The translations under genes were made by a program, and so were the position numbers. DNA of 42,640 nt from Acidimicrobiales bacterium (GTDB lineage Bacteria > Actinomycetota > Acidimicrobiia > Acidimicrobiales > RAAP-2). Positions within the stretch are counted from its first letter, which is position 1; every line of letters begins with the position of its first letter. Positions 1 through 9,300 of the stretch are shown here, piece after piece. A model generated the notes under the pieces. It ran no database searches, was not told the DNA's origin, and saw only the letters and a program-made list of their open reading frames with translations. Location: NCBI GenBank assembly GCA_030039755.1, contig JASHUY010000122.1:1-42640 (forward strand), written 5' to 3'.

Positions 1-46
1 GCGTCACGAGGAAATCCTCAAAAGCGAGCTGAGCCGAACCGGTTGA
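1..46 (+). pseudogene. C-terminal tail of a VapB-like antitoxin (partial)
   Basis: The second forward frame is open from the window edge and encodes about 14 residues (RHEEILKSELSRTG) before a TGA at 44-46. This TGA overlaps a TTG at 43-45 that opens a PIN-toxin-like frame, the stop/start overlap typical of vapBC operons. The antitoxin reading rests mainly on this position and on the charged helix-like tail. Too little is visible to say whether the upstream part is intact. Confidence 0.35.
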
Positions 47-240
47 TCGTCGTCGACACCGACTTCATCGAGCGAGACAGCGGCCCCGAGACCGAAGCCG
101 ACTTTCTCGAGTCGTTCGGTGCTGGGGGGGTCTTCGAGATGATCGAGCTCCGGCCGCACGATTGGGCTCGGGTGGCTGGTCTCATTCGAACCTACGCGCC
201 GCAATCGTGGGTAGCCTTCTCGCGGAAACCTACACACTGA
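43..240 (+). pseudogene. Degenerate VapC-type PIN-domain toxin remnant
   Basis: The 65-residue frame starts LIVVDTDFI, like the N-terminal strand and first acidic residue of PIN-domain ribonucleases. It then jumps directly to a stretch resembling the second half of VapC (TEADFLESFGAGGVFEMIEL, then RPHDWARVAGLIRTYA). Intact VapC toxins are about 130 residues, so the middle and the C-terminal acidic motif (usually LxDAS) are missing. Homology ends near base 205, where a phage-lysozyme frame takes over. It overlaps the preceding antitoxin stop by two bases, as in vapBC operons. It is very probably a non-functional deletion relic; the family call comes from motif resemblance only. Confidence 0.5.
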
Positions 241-719
241 CGGTGTTCACACAAATCGGATGTGATCCGACAACGAATTCGTGTGGAAGGGGCATAGCCA
301 TGTGGACCTGGAACCCGCCTTACAACACAAGCTGGAAGGAGCTTCAGAAATGGTCGGGCGTTGGGAACGTTACGCCCGGCGTTGGATACCAGGTGGCATT
401 CGTGTGGAAGCAGATCCGCAATACAAGCCAGAGCACGGCGCTCCACTGGATGAGGGTCGCCCTGGCGACAAAGAAGCATGCTGTCGGCGACGCTACCAAG
501 GCATTCGAGCTGGAGTACGAGAGGCCCTATGGGACGCTGACAACTCCGCCCGGGGAAGAGAACACGTGGACAACGACGACGGAACTGACAGCCTACAAGT
601 CGTTCGGAACGAGACGAGCTGATGCATATAAGGCCCTCGACTTGTGGGGGAGAAAGCGCATGCAGGTGGCGGTGACAACAGTCACGACAACGTCGCTATG
701 CGCGAACATACCGATTTGA
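162..719 (+). CDS. N-terminally truncated phage tail lysozyme domain protein
   Basis: The frame encodes 185 residues resembling the Phage_lysozyme2 (phage tail lysozyme) family of peptidoglycan-cleaving domains. Visible elements in order are AAIVGSLLAE (residues 13-22, with E22 as the likely catalytic glutamate), GCDPTTNSC (33-41), GRGIAMWTW (42-50), YQVAFVW (76-82), FELEYERP (115-122) and RRADAYKALDLW (151-162). The helix that normally precedes AAIVG is absent. The only start (TTG at 162) lies inside the vapC remnant and has no Shine-Dalgarno, so the gene seems cut at its 5' end by a recombination junction near base 195. Composition looks less GC-rich than the rest of the window, consistent with phage origin. 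It is probably not expressed in this form. Confidence 0.5.
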   Translation: MGSGGWSHSNLRAAIVGSLLAETYTLTVFTQIGCDPTTNSCGRGIAMWTWNPPYNTSWKELQKWSGVGNVTPGVGYQVAFVWKQIRNTSQSTALHWMRVALATKKHAVGDATKAFELEYERPYGTLTTPPGEENTWTTTTELTAYKSFGTRRADAYKALDLWGRKRMQVAVTTVTTTSLCANIPI

Positions 720-1381
720 CCGGAATGGCCACCGCCGCTGGGTTTAGCCGAACGCGCCTCAGAGCGTTCGGTATTGCCGTGGCGGTGATGACTGCGATCG
801 CGGCAGTCTTGCTATGCGACAACGCGTCAAGTGCCGCGTCACCCGAAAGGACCGTCGTCACCATTGTCGACCCCGTGACTTCAAGCGGCGCACTTGCGAG
901 CAAGTATGTGGTGACCAGAACGATCAAAGGTCGCTGCACTTCGGGGAGCGCCTTCGGTGGCGCAGGCACCTTTCGCTGCGAGTCCCACGGAGGGATACTA
1001 AGTCAGTGTTGGCGTCTTGGAGGTGCTGGGATCTCTCATAGGGCCGCCTGCCAGCCCTCCGTCTGGCAGCGAGAGGTGATCGAGGTCAGGTCGTCATCGG
1101 AGCTGGCTCGCCCGACTCGGCAGAGGTTGGTGACGAGGCTGCCTTGGGGTGTCGAGCTCGTAACAGGGAAGCACTGCTCTCTGGGAACCGGCATTCCCCT
1201 GACGTTCGAGACACATATCGTCAATTATCGGTGCGTTCCGACGAATCGGGGTCTGCTGGGGTTTCCGAATCAGAAAGTCGAGCCGTGGCAGTTTGAATCG
1301 GCCTCTTGGAGCACAGCAACGAGAACCTTTAGTGCCGCTGGCACGGTCTCAGTCAGGACTGCATGGGTGATCAGATCGTAG
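698..1381 (+). CDS. Secreted cysteine-rich protein of unknown function
   Basis: About 227 residues. The ATG at 725 would give a neat signal peptide: a basic n-region (SRTRLR), a hydrophobic core AFGIAVAVMTAIAAVLL and a polar Ala/Ser stretch where cleavage could occur. A GTG at 644 has an AAGG about ten bases upstream, so the start is uncertain. The mature part carries six cysteines (RCTSG, FRCES, QCWR, AACQP, HCSL, YRCVP), suggesting disulfides outside the cell. It follows directly on the phage-lysozyme frame and shares its lower-GC look, so it may belong to the same acquired segment. I do not recognise a family. Confidence 0.5.
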   Translation: MREHTDLTGMATAAGFSRTRLRAFGIAVAVMTAIAAVLLCDNASSAASPERTVVTIVDPVTSSGALASKYVVTRTIKGRCTSGSAFGGAGTFRCESHGGILSQCWRLGGAGISHRAACQPSVWQREVIEVRSSSELARPTRQRLVTRLPWGVELVTGKHCSLGTGIPLTFETHIVNYRCVPTNRGLLGFPNQKVEPWQFESASWSTATRTFSAAGTVSVRTAWVIRS

Positions 1382-1549
1382 AATTTCGACGGAAGAAGTA
1401 CTTTGCCTCTAGACTATCTCGTTGAGCGCGGAAGCTCTCCGGCAAGCGCAGCACAATGATGGCCTCCATTCCTTTGCAAGGGATTGGGGACCATCGTTGT
1501 TGCATTCGGACCCGAACGCGAGCACGAACGCGCTGATCAGCGGCGATTT

Positions 1550-3190
1550 TCAGAGCGAGTTTTTCAGGGGGAAGTAGTTGTCGCCCCCGTCCCACACGGC
1601 CTTGTTCCTGCCGGTGCGCTTGGCTTCGTAGAGGGCGCTGTCCGCTCGCTCGATGAGGTAGGGCAGATCGGTCGAACGACCTGACGCCAGCCCCACGCTG
1701 ACGGTCATCGCGAGCCCAGGCGCAAGCTCCTCCCAGGCGTGTTCTCGGACGGCGAGGATCAGGCCCTGGGCCCGGTGGCGAGCCACGTCGAGGCCGGCCG
1801 ATGCGAGGACCAGCGCGAACTCGTCGCCGCCCAATCGCACCGCGCAGTCCGACTGGCGCACGTGGTTGTGGAGTATGCGGCCGACCGCCACGAGCACGGC
1901 GTCACCGACCTGGTGGCCGTACCGGTCGTTCACGGACTTGAAGTTGTCGAGGTCGGCTACGAGGAGCGACACCTGACCGCTGTCCTGACGGGCGAGCGAG
2001 TCGAGGTAGCGGGAGAAGCCGCGCCGGTTGAGGAGTGGCGTCAGGTCGTCGAGGTGCGCCTGCTGTGTCACGAAGTCGTGCTCGCGTCGCAACCGCTCGG
2101 CCTGTATCCGCCCGACCATCGAGCTGTGCCACGCCAGTCGGCGGGACCAGCGCAGGTCGAGCTCGCGGCGGGCGTAGCGCATGGCGGTCGTGCGGCGTCC
2201 GTCTGTTTCCAGCTCGGCGGCGACGAAGAGCGCGAGATCGTAGGGGTCGGCTGAGCCGGTGGGGTCGATGTCGGACACCGCGAGCTCGACGGCCCTCCGG
2301 GCGCTGTCGACGCGCCCGGCCCGTTGGTCGCTCACCGCGATGGCGAGCTGGAGCCACCCCGTAGGCCACGCCCCGGGATGCTCCTCGCGCTGGATCCGAG
2401 GAAGGATCTCCCGCGCGCGCCGGGACACCTCCTCCCCGACGAGCGCTGCCAGGAGGAGTCCGAGCGCGTCCAGTTCGACCGCCCACGCCCCGGGCATCCC
2501 CTCGACCCCGGAGGACGACATCACTGTCCGCCAGGTGCGCCAACGCTCCGCCAGCATGTGGTGCTCACCTACCTGGCGGTGCACACAAGCCCAGTTCACC
2601 TGCATCTCGGCCCGGTTGTACACGACAGCCGGCAAGACGTACCTGGTCCACGCGGTCGGCGGGTCCGGCGCCAGTTTGAGCGCCATCGCGTACTGCTCGT
2701 CGCACAGCTCCCACAGCCACCGGATCCCGTAAGCCTGCGCGCACTGGTTGTGCGCGGATATCCGCTCCATCAGCGGGCCGTCGCCCGACTCCAGCATCAC
2801 CGTCGCGCGCGAGAGATCGTCGTCGGAGGTCATCGCCAGCTCGGGGGTGGCCTTCGAGATGTCGAGCCCGGCGCGCACGGCCAGCGCGAGGGCAGTCATG
2901 ACGGGGGCACCGTCCTCTTCGGACCTGGCCAGCAGCTTCGCCATGGCCTCGCGGCGATGGACGTACCCGAGCGGTGCCGAGGCCGAGACCGCGGCGAACA
3001 TGGCGACGCGGATGACCTCGGGCCAGGCGCGTCCTTCGGCCTCCGTGAGCAGCGCGTCGATCTCGACAGTGGCTCCGGGCACACCACATTGCACGTCTAC
3101 GACGAGCTCGTAGGCGCGCATGTAGGCACGCTCGCGCGCCTCGAGCTCCTCAGACGTACGCCAATCGGCCGTGACAGACGGCTGCGTCAT
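1550..3190 (-). CDS. Diguanylate cyclase with a large helical N-terminal region
   Basis: A 546-residue protein whose C-terminal GGDEF domain should make cyclic di-GMP from two GTP. The domain opens with DDLTPLLNRRGF, continues with DLDNFKSVNDRYGHQVGD (GTP/metal site) and has an intact GGDEF at about 454-458. An allosteric I-site, RQSD, lies exactly five residues before it, so product inhibition is expected. The roughly 370 residues ahead are Ala/Leu/Trp-rich, without membrane segments, and look like TPR-type helical repeats; their ligand is unknown. I chose the ATG at 3190 because AGGG-type Shine-Dalgarno bases sit just upstream; an ATG at 3226 is possible. No EAL or HD-GYP partner is visible nearby. 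Confidence 0.9.
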   Translation of the reverse strand: MTQPSVTADWRTSEELEARERAYMRAYELVVDVQCGVPGATVEIDALLTEAEGRAWPEVIRVAMFAAVSASAPLGYVHRREAMAKLLARSEEDGAPVMTALALAVRAGLDISKATPELAMTSDDDLSRATVMLESGDGPLMERISAHNQCAQAYGIRWLWELCDEQYAMALKLAPDPPTAWTRYVLPAVVYNRAEMQVNWACVHRQVGEHHMLAERWRTWRTVMSSSGVEGMPGAWAVELDALGLLLAALVGEEVSRRAREILPRIQREEHPGAWPTGWLQLAIAVSDQRAGRVDSARRAVELAVSDIDPTGSADPYDLALFVAAELETDGRRTTAMRYARRELDLRWSRRLAWHSSMVGRIQAERLRREHDFVTQQAHLDDLTPLLNRRGFSRYLDSLARQDSGQVSLLVADLDNFKSVNDRYGHQVGDAVLVAVGRILHNHVRQSDCAVRLGGDEFALVLASAGLDVARHRAQGLILAVREHAWEELAPGLAMTVSVGLASGRSTDLPYLIERADSALYEAKRTGRNKAVWDGGDNYFPLKNSL

Positions 3191-3453
3191 CCCTTGCCCT
3201 TCCGCCACTGGCAGGTCCATCCCCATCCAGTGGCGACGAGTTTAGCTCTTACACAGCCAGTGAAGCTGGAAGCGGGTCGCCGCCGGCCGGACCGCACGAC
3301 GTCGCTCGTCTCCCTCCCACTCGTCGACGCAGAGATCTTCACCCGTCTCCAGGCTGCGCCCCGTCCGCTGAGCGCTCCGTGCACACGGAGTGGTCGGTAA
3401 ATGATCGAGGATCGGATCGCCGAGTGCACCGGCGGCGCAGACGCCGTCGGCGG

Positions 3454-4122
3454 TCAGCCCACGTCGCCCCGGGTGCGCAACCCGTCGAGGATCATCGGGA
3501 GCAGCCTGACGCTCTGTTCGTCGGTCAGCGTCGGGCTGGTGCACATGGGACCCAGCAATTGCGTGAGGTCCGCACCCTCGACGTCGGGGCGGACGGCACC
3601 CGCTCGCTGCGCCCGGCCGACGACGAGCTCCGTGGCCTCGTCGATGCGTTCGCGCAATCGGAGCTTCAGCGCCGGGTCCTTGTCGAAGGCCTCGCGCAGC
3701 TCGTTGAGAAACGTCCGTTTGGTCCGGGCGTAGCGGACGAACGCCTCGAGGAAGGCGACGACGGCGGGCCACGGCTCGAGCTCGGCGACGGCGCGGTCGG
3801 CGGTCTCGACGAGCTCTTCGACGTCGTCCTCGTACACGGCCTGGACCAGGTCGATGCGCCTCGGGAAGTGGCGGTAGAGCGTCCCGACTCCGACACCGGC
3901 CTTCCGAGCCACCGCCTCCATGGACGCGCCACCGCCTTCGGCGGCGAAGACCTCTCGGGCGGCCCCCACCAACTTGTCGTAGTTCCGCCGGGCGTCTGCG
4001 CGCATGGGTCGGCACGTCCCAGCGACAGCTTCTTCCTCCACCGCCGCAGCTCCCTCCACCGCTGCTGCCGCCGGCACCGCCGCCGTATCGCGGGACTCCC
4101 TGGTCAAACTCGAATTTTCCAT
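3454..4122 (-). CDS. TetR/AcrR-family repressor
   Basis: The DNA-binding domain is clear: NYDKLVGAAREVFAAEGG, then the helix-turn-helix MEAVARKAGVGVGTLYRHFP. The ligand-binding half ends LLPMILDGLRTRG. The gene is divergent from a DHA2-family exporter, with inverted repeats between them, so it most likely represses the exporter and itself and is released by an exported compound. The ATG at 4122 gives an Ala/Glu-rich tail of about 39 residues before the conserved part; an ATG at 4005 would start right at the conserved part. I prefer 4122 because the codons after it are AT-rich, as at many true starts, and the operator lies just upstream. Confidence 0.85.
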   Translation of the reverse strand: MENSSLTRESRDTAAVPAAAAVEGAAAVEEEAVAGTCRPMRADARRNYDKLVGAAREVFAAEGGGASMEAVARKAGVGVGTLYRHFPRRIDLVQAVYEDDVEELVETADRAVAELEPWPAVVAFLEAFVRYARTKRTFLNELREAFDKDPALKLRLRERIDEATELVVGRAQRAGAVRPDVEGADLTQLLGPMCTSPTLTDEQSVRLLPMILDGLRTRGDVG

Positions 4123-4147
4123 GGACACGACCAAACTGCTTGAAAAA

Positions 4148-4201
4148 CGGAGGCTACCTCCGTATAGTAACCGGAGGGCGGTTCCGGATAGTCAACCGGA
4201 A
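4148..4201. promoter_or_regulatory. Operator/promoter cluster between tetR and the DHA2 exporter
   Basis: Three overlapping symmetries are packed together: CGGAGG-N3-CCTCCG (4148-4162), AACCG-N5-CGGTT (4169-4183) and TTCCGG-N8-CCGGAA (4182-4201). The element ATAGT(C)AACCGGA also occurs as two direct copies 24 bases apart. TATAGT (4163-4168) and GATAGT (4187-4192) could serve as rightward -10 elements. The placement between divergent genes suggests binding sites for the neighbouring TetR protein. Confidence 0.6.
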
Positions 4202-4243
4202 GAACCTTCCGCTTACAGGTTACCAACGCAAAGGTCGAAGTCA

Positions 4244-5773
4244 ATGCCCTTCATCGAAACCGCACCCGGACCCGGCCGCCGCACCTGGACGCAGCGCCTC
4301 CAGCACCCGACGGTGGTCCTGTCCGTCATCCTCCTGGCCCAGCTCATGGTGGTGCTCGACACGACCATCGTGAACGTCGCCCTGCCTCACATCCAGCGGG
4401 GCCTGGGCTTCTCGACCACCGGCCTGTCGTGGGTCATCAACGCCTACATCCTGACGTTCGGCGGGCTGCTGCTCTTCGGGGCCCGCGCCGGCGACCTGGC
4501 GGGCCGGCGGCGGATCTTCCTCGCGGGGATCGCCCTCTTCGCCCTGAGCTCCCTCGCAGGAGGCCTGGCGGTCGCCCCTTCCATGTTGCTCGCCACCCGC
4601 GCGCTCCAGGGCGTCGGTGCAGCCCTCGCCGCGCCGTCCGCCCTCTCGTTGCTCACGACGATGTTCCCCGAGGGCCCCTCCCGGCTCCGGGCCATCGCCC
4701 TCTACGCCACCGTCTCGGCGGCCGGTGCCGCCATCGGCCTCGTGGCCGGCGGGCTGCTCACCGAGCTCGTCTCGTGGCGCTGGGTGATGTTCGTGAACGT
4801 GCCGATCGGCGCTGCGGTGTGGCTCGTCGGCCGGGTTGCGCTCGCCGAGACGGCGACGCGGCACGGGCGCCTGGACCTTTTGGGGGCGGTGACGTCGACG
4901 GTCGGGATGGGGGGCGTCGTGCTCGGGCTCGTCGAAGCCGGCGGGACAGGGTGGACCGACCCCGTGACCCTTGCGGCGTTCGCGGTGGGCGCGGTCATGC
5001 TCACGGTGTTCGTCCACAACGAGTCCCGTGTCGCGGAGCCCATCCTGCCGCTCCGCCTGTTCGCGCACGGCACGAGGACGACCGCCAACGTGGCGCGGGG
5101 TCTCGTCTACGCCGGGATGTACGGCATGTTCTTCTTTCTTTCCCAGTACCTCCAGGACGTGCGCGGGTACTCACCGGTCAGCGCGGGGCTCGCCTTTCTT
5201 CCGATCCCGCTGACCGTGTTCGCCTCGTCGCAGCTCACGAGCAGGGTGCTCGCGAGGGCGGTCCCCAGGAAGGTGCTCATGTCGGCGGGCATCGTCGTCG
5301 CCGTCGCGAGCATGGGGCTCGCGACGATGCTGGACGCGCGGACGTCGTACATGCAGATCCTGCTGTGGTTCGTCCTCCTCGGCGCGGGCTCGGGTGTCTC
5401 GATGGTCAGCCTCATGTCGGCCTCGCTCGCCGACGTCGCACCTGGCGATGCGGGCGCCGCGTCGGGATTGGTCAACGTATCCCAGCAGCTGGGCGCCGCC
5501 CTCGGGCTCGCCGTGCTGGTGACGCTCTTCGGTGCGCTGACCCGCCACGGACGGATCGGACCCGAGCAGGTCGTGGGCTACGCCCACGCCCTCGACGGCG
5601 TCTTCGCCCTCGCGGCAGGGTTCACGACGCTGGCGCTGGCGCTGGTCGTCGCTTTCGTGCGGACCCGTCCCGCCCCCGCCCAGTCGGTCGCCGAGGCCGA
5701 GGTCGTGGCCCTCGGGGGCGACGAGGAGCGGCGCGGGCACGGCGAGCCGGCCGTCCTCGCGGAGGCCGGCTGA
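4244..5773 (+). CDS. DHA2-family (EmrB/QacA) MFS drug:H+ antiporter
   Basis: A 509-residue inner-membrane exporter with the 14-helix DHA2 layout. The family signature VVLDTTIVNVALPHI lies in helix 1, WVINAYILTFGG in helix 2, and the motif-A region reads GARAGDLAGRRR. Motif C (antiporter) is represented by the Gly-rich segment GAAIGLVAGGLLTELVSWRW. It probably expels a hydrophobic toxic compound using the proton gradient. The ATG at 4244 is chosen because helix 1 begins about 25 residues later and an AAAGG lies upstream; the longer open frame would run through the operator. It is divergent from the tetR gene, its likely regulator. Confidence 0.93.
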   Translation: MPFIETAPGPGRRTWTQRLQHPTVVLSVILLAQLMVVLDTTIVNVALPHIQRGLGFSTTGLSWVINAYILTFGGLLLFGARAGDLAGRRRIFLAGIALFALSSLAGGLAVAPSMLLATRALQGVGAALAAPSALSLLTTMFPEGPSRLRAIALYATVSAAGAAIGLVAGGLLTELVSWRWVMFVNVPIGAAVWLVGRVALAETATRHGRLDLLGAVTSTVGMGGVVLGLVEAGGTGWTDPVTLAAFAVGAVMLTVFVHNESRVAEPILPLRLFAHGTRTTANVARGLVYAGMYGMFFFLSQYLQDVRGYSPVSAGLAFLPIPLTVFASSQLTSRVLARAVPRKVLMSAGIVVAVASMGLATMLDARTSYMQILLWFVLLGAGSGVSMVSLMSASLADVAPGDAGAASGLVNVSQQLGAALGLAVLVTLFGALTRHGRIGPEQVVGYAHALDGVFALAAGFTTLALALVVAFVRTRPAPAQSVAEAEVVALGGDEERRGHGEPAVLAEAG

Positions 5774-5777
5774 CCCC

Positions 5778-5795
5778 GGGCCGCCCGGGCGGCCC
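5778..5795 (+). terminator. GC-rich hairpin after the exporter gene
   Basis: Five bases after the exporter stop codon lies a perfect 18-base palindrome (GGGCCGCCCGGGCGGCCC). It would form a very stable hairpin. No T-tract follows, as is common for actinobacterial terminators. Confidence 0.55.
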
Positions 5796-5972
5796 CGGCG
5801 AGCGAGCGGCGTCGCCTCCGCAGCCCCCGGCGCCTCGGCGCAGGAGGACTTGCCGACTCAGATCGCCGCCGCACCGCGGGTCGCCGAAATAGGGACCCGT
5901 CCCGATGTGCCCGGGTACCTCAGAGGTCCATTCTGCTCTTCGAGAGAGTGAACGTCCCGGAGGAGCCGATCG

Positions 5973-6266
5973 ATGATGAGGCACCCGCTCGAAGAATTCG
6001 TCAAGGCGGAGATCGCCTACAGGGCGGACCCGCGGAACCCGGGTTTCGGCAGCCTCGGCGCCCGGCGGAGGCGCCGCCTCGGCCGTGGTCGTCGGGGCCG
6101 CAGCCCGGAGGCCGCACAGGTAGTCGCACCCGTGCCCGCCCAGGTGCCGGCGCCAGCCGCACCAGTGCCCGCGGGGCTACCGGCACCCGCACCGGCGTCG
6201 GCAGCCCCACCGGTGGCGGTCATCCGGCCCTTCCCGAGGGCGCCCCGCCGGCCCGACGCCGCGTGA
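5973..6266 (+). CDS. Small Arg- and Pro/Ala-rich hypothetical protein
   Basis: A strong Shine-Dalgarno (GGAGGAG) precedes the ATG at 5973 by about eight bases, arguing for a translated gene. The 97 residues start MMRHPLEEFVKAEIAYRADP, a short amphipathic segment. A very basic patch (RRRRRLGRGRRGR) and a low-complexity Pro/Ala/Val tail follow. No known domain is recognised. The basic patch could bind nucleic acid or membrane phosphate groups, but this is a guess. It ends 39 bases before the LuxR-type regulator on the same strand and may be co-transcribed with it. Confidence 0.55.
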   Translation: MMRHPLEEFVKAEIAYRADPRNPGFGSLGARRRRRLGRGRRGRSPEAAQVVAPVPAQVPAPAAPVPAGLPAPAPASAAPPVAVIRPFPRAPRRPDAA

Positions 6267-6305
6267 TCGTCCGGCCGGCCGACCGGTCGGTCACAGCCGT
6301 ACGAG

Positions 6306-9300
6306 ATGATGGAGGACGTGCCCGCAACGAGGAACGAGGCACCATTCGTCGGGCGCTCGACCGAGATGGCGCAGCTCTGCGAGCTGGTCGGCATCGAGCC
6401 GCGCGCCCGTCCCGATCACGTCCTCTTGAGCGGGGACGCCGGCGTGGGGAAGAGCCGGCTCATCGCCGAGCTGTCACGGAGAGCACGGACGGGCGGCTGG
6501 CGGGTGCTCGAGGGGCACTGCCTCGACTTCGGCTCCAGCGGGCTCGCCTATCTCCCCTTCAGCGAGGCGCTCGGCAGGCTCGCCGGCGAAGAGCCGGAGC
6601 TCGGTGAAGCGCTGATCGACGACCGGCCGGCGATCGCCCGGCTCCTGCCGGTCCACCGGGTGATGGCGGAGACGGTGACCAGGGCACAGCCGACCGATCG
6701 CGCCACGCTCTTCGAGGCCGTGCACGCAGGCCTCGACGTCGTGGCGTCGCGCGCGCCGCTCCTCCTCGTCGTAGAGGACGTCCAGTGGGCGGACCAGTCG
6801 ACGCGCGAGCTCCTCACGTTCCTGTTCACGCGGACGTTCGCCGCACCGGTGGCGATCATCGTCTCCTACAGGAGCGACGATCTCCACCGCGGGCATCCGC
6901 TGCGACTCGTGCTCGGGAGTTGGACCCGGCTCGGCAACGTCCGGCGCGTGGAGGTGCCGCCGCTCACCGACGGCGACATGCGGCGGATCGTGCGGGCCCT
7001 ACGCCGGGATCGCCTCGCAGAGGCGGAGCTCAAGCGGCTCTTGGAGCGCGCCGAGGGGAACCCGTTCTTCCTCGAGGAGCTCGTCGCGGCCGGGTCGACC
7101 TGCGAGTCCGTCCCGAGCGGCCTCGCCGACCTCCTGCTCGCCCGCTTCGACCAGCTCGGGGAGGAGGTGCGGCTGGCGATCCGGGCCGTCGCGGTGGCCG
7201 GCCGCGTCGCGTCGCACCAGCTGCTGGCGGCGGCATCCGGGCTCGACGGGCAGATCCTCGACCGCGCGCTCCGCGCGGCACTCGAGGCCAACGTCCTCGT
7301 CGCGGTCGGTTCGTACGGCTACGCCTTCCGCCACGCCCTCTTCGCGGAGGCGGTCTACGAGGACCTGCTTCCCGGAGAACGCACGCGCCTCCACGCCGCC
7401 TACGCCCGCGTGCTCGCGTCCCACGACGTGGCCGGAACGGCGACCGAGCTCGCCTGTCACGCACGGGCGGCGCACGACCTCGTCACCGCGTTGAAGGCCA
7501 GCCTGGACGCGGCCGACGAGGCGATGGTCGTCGGCGGTCCCGACGAAGCCGCGAAGCTGTTCGAAGACGCCCTCGAGCTCGTGACCGATCACGCGCTCGT
7601 CTCGGCGTACGAAGAAGAGCACGGACATCTCGACCTCGTCGGCGTCGTCGAGCGCGCGACCGCCGCCGCGCTCGCAGCCGGTCGCCCGATGCGCGCGCTC
7701 GCCCTCGCCGAAGAGCAGTTGCGGGACCTCCCCCCGGGCTCCGAGGGCCCGACACGGGCCCGCCTCCTGATCGCGGTCGCGACCGCGGCGCTGCCCATCG
7801 ACACGCGGCTCGATCTGCTCGCCGTCACGAAGGAGGCGGTCGACCTGCTGTCGACAGAGGCGCCGACGCCGCTCCAAGCCCGGGCGCTCGCGCTGCACGC
7901 GCGCGTCGCCAATGCGTACCGCCATCCGCAGGAGGCGGCGCGCTTCGCGGGGGAGGCGCTCGACATGGCCCGGCGCCTCGGGCTGCGACACGTCGTGGTC
8001 GACGCGAAGACCACCTTGGCCCACCTCCAGCGGAGGACGGGGGAGCCGGAGGTGATCGAAGCCGCGCTGCTCCAGGCGGTGGGGGAGTCCGAGGCCGCCG
8101 GAGCGATCGCCGCGCAGTTGCGGGGGATGATGAGCCTCGCCGGCATGTACATGGAGGTCGGTCGTCTCGAAGAGGCGAAGGAGATGCTCGCGAAGACCTG
8201 GCAGCTCGCGCGGGACTCCGGCCGTCCCTGGTCGGCGGACGGCGTCTACGCGCCCGCCGAGCTCGCGTTCGTCGCGTACCTGTCCGGGGACTGGGACCTC
8301 GCAGCCGCGACGACCGACACGTCCGCCAAGGCTCCCGAGCTCGCTCGGGCTTTCCTCGAGGCGGTCGCGCTCGACGTCACCGTCGCCCGGGGCGCGAACG
8401 ACGCGGTCGAGCAGGCGAACCGGGTGCACGAGACCTGGGAGCTCGACGGGTACGTCATCGTGTCGAGCGCCGGCGCCATGATCGAGCTCTCCGCCGGGAA
8501 CGGCGGCGCGGCGGCGGCGAAACGGTGCCACGACGAGGCGGTGACGAGGCTCGGGGAGCTCTGGAACGATCCTTGGTTCGTCGGCCGGCTGCGGCTCGGG
8601 GGGATGCTGCTCGCGGAGCTGGCGTCCGCAGCCGTCAGGGCGCCGCTCGCCGAACGCAAGCAGCTGCAGGAGTGGGGCGCCGAGGTCGACGCCGCGACGA
8701 CCTCGGTGATGGCGTCGTGCGCCGAGGTGGCAGCAGGGCGCCGGCTCGGCCCCGAGGCGTGGGCGTGGGAGGCGAGAGCCCGTGCGGAGTACGGCAGGCT
8801 GCGGTGGGCGAGCGGTGTGGACCCCCTCCCGGCGAGCGAGCTCGTCGGCCTCTGGCGTGAGAGCGTGACACGCTTCGAGAGGTTCGGCCACGTCTACGAG
8901 GCGGCCCGCTCCCGCGCGCGCCTGGGCGCGATCCTCCACGCCTGCGGGCGCACGGTGGAAGCCGCCGCAGAGCTCGAGCGCGCGGGCGCGGTCGCGGCAC
9001 GCCTCGGTGCGGACGTGCTGCGGCGCGAGGTCCGGTCGCTCGAGGCGGCGGTCGACCCGGACCGGCAAACGGCGTCAGGGCCCTCCCGCGGCCGGAGCGG
9101 CACCCCGCCACTCGCCGCCGAGGACGGTCGCCGGTCGCCGGCCGTCGCCCTCACCCGCCGGGAGCTCGAGGTCCTCTCGCTCGTCGCGGACGGCCGGAGC
9201 AACGGCGAGATCGCGAACCAGCTCTTCATCAGCCGCAAGACGGTGAGCGTCCACGTCTCGAACATCCTCTCGAAGCTGGACGCGCAGGGACGCACGGAGG

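Noticed and set aside
178-198. TTCGAACC on the plus strand (GGTTCGAA on minus) resembling a tRNA T-loop or attachment site
   Set aside because: The flanking bases do not form the 5-base-pair T-stem, no acceptor or anticodon arm is present, and the bases are explained as VapC coding sequence.
6999-9068. Long minus-strand open frame (689 codons) opposite the LuxR-type regulator
   Set aside because: It is a GC-rich shadow. The translation is low-complexity Arg/Gly/Ala with no domain, while the plus strand has Walker and HTH motifs.
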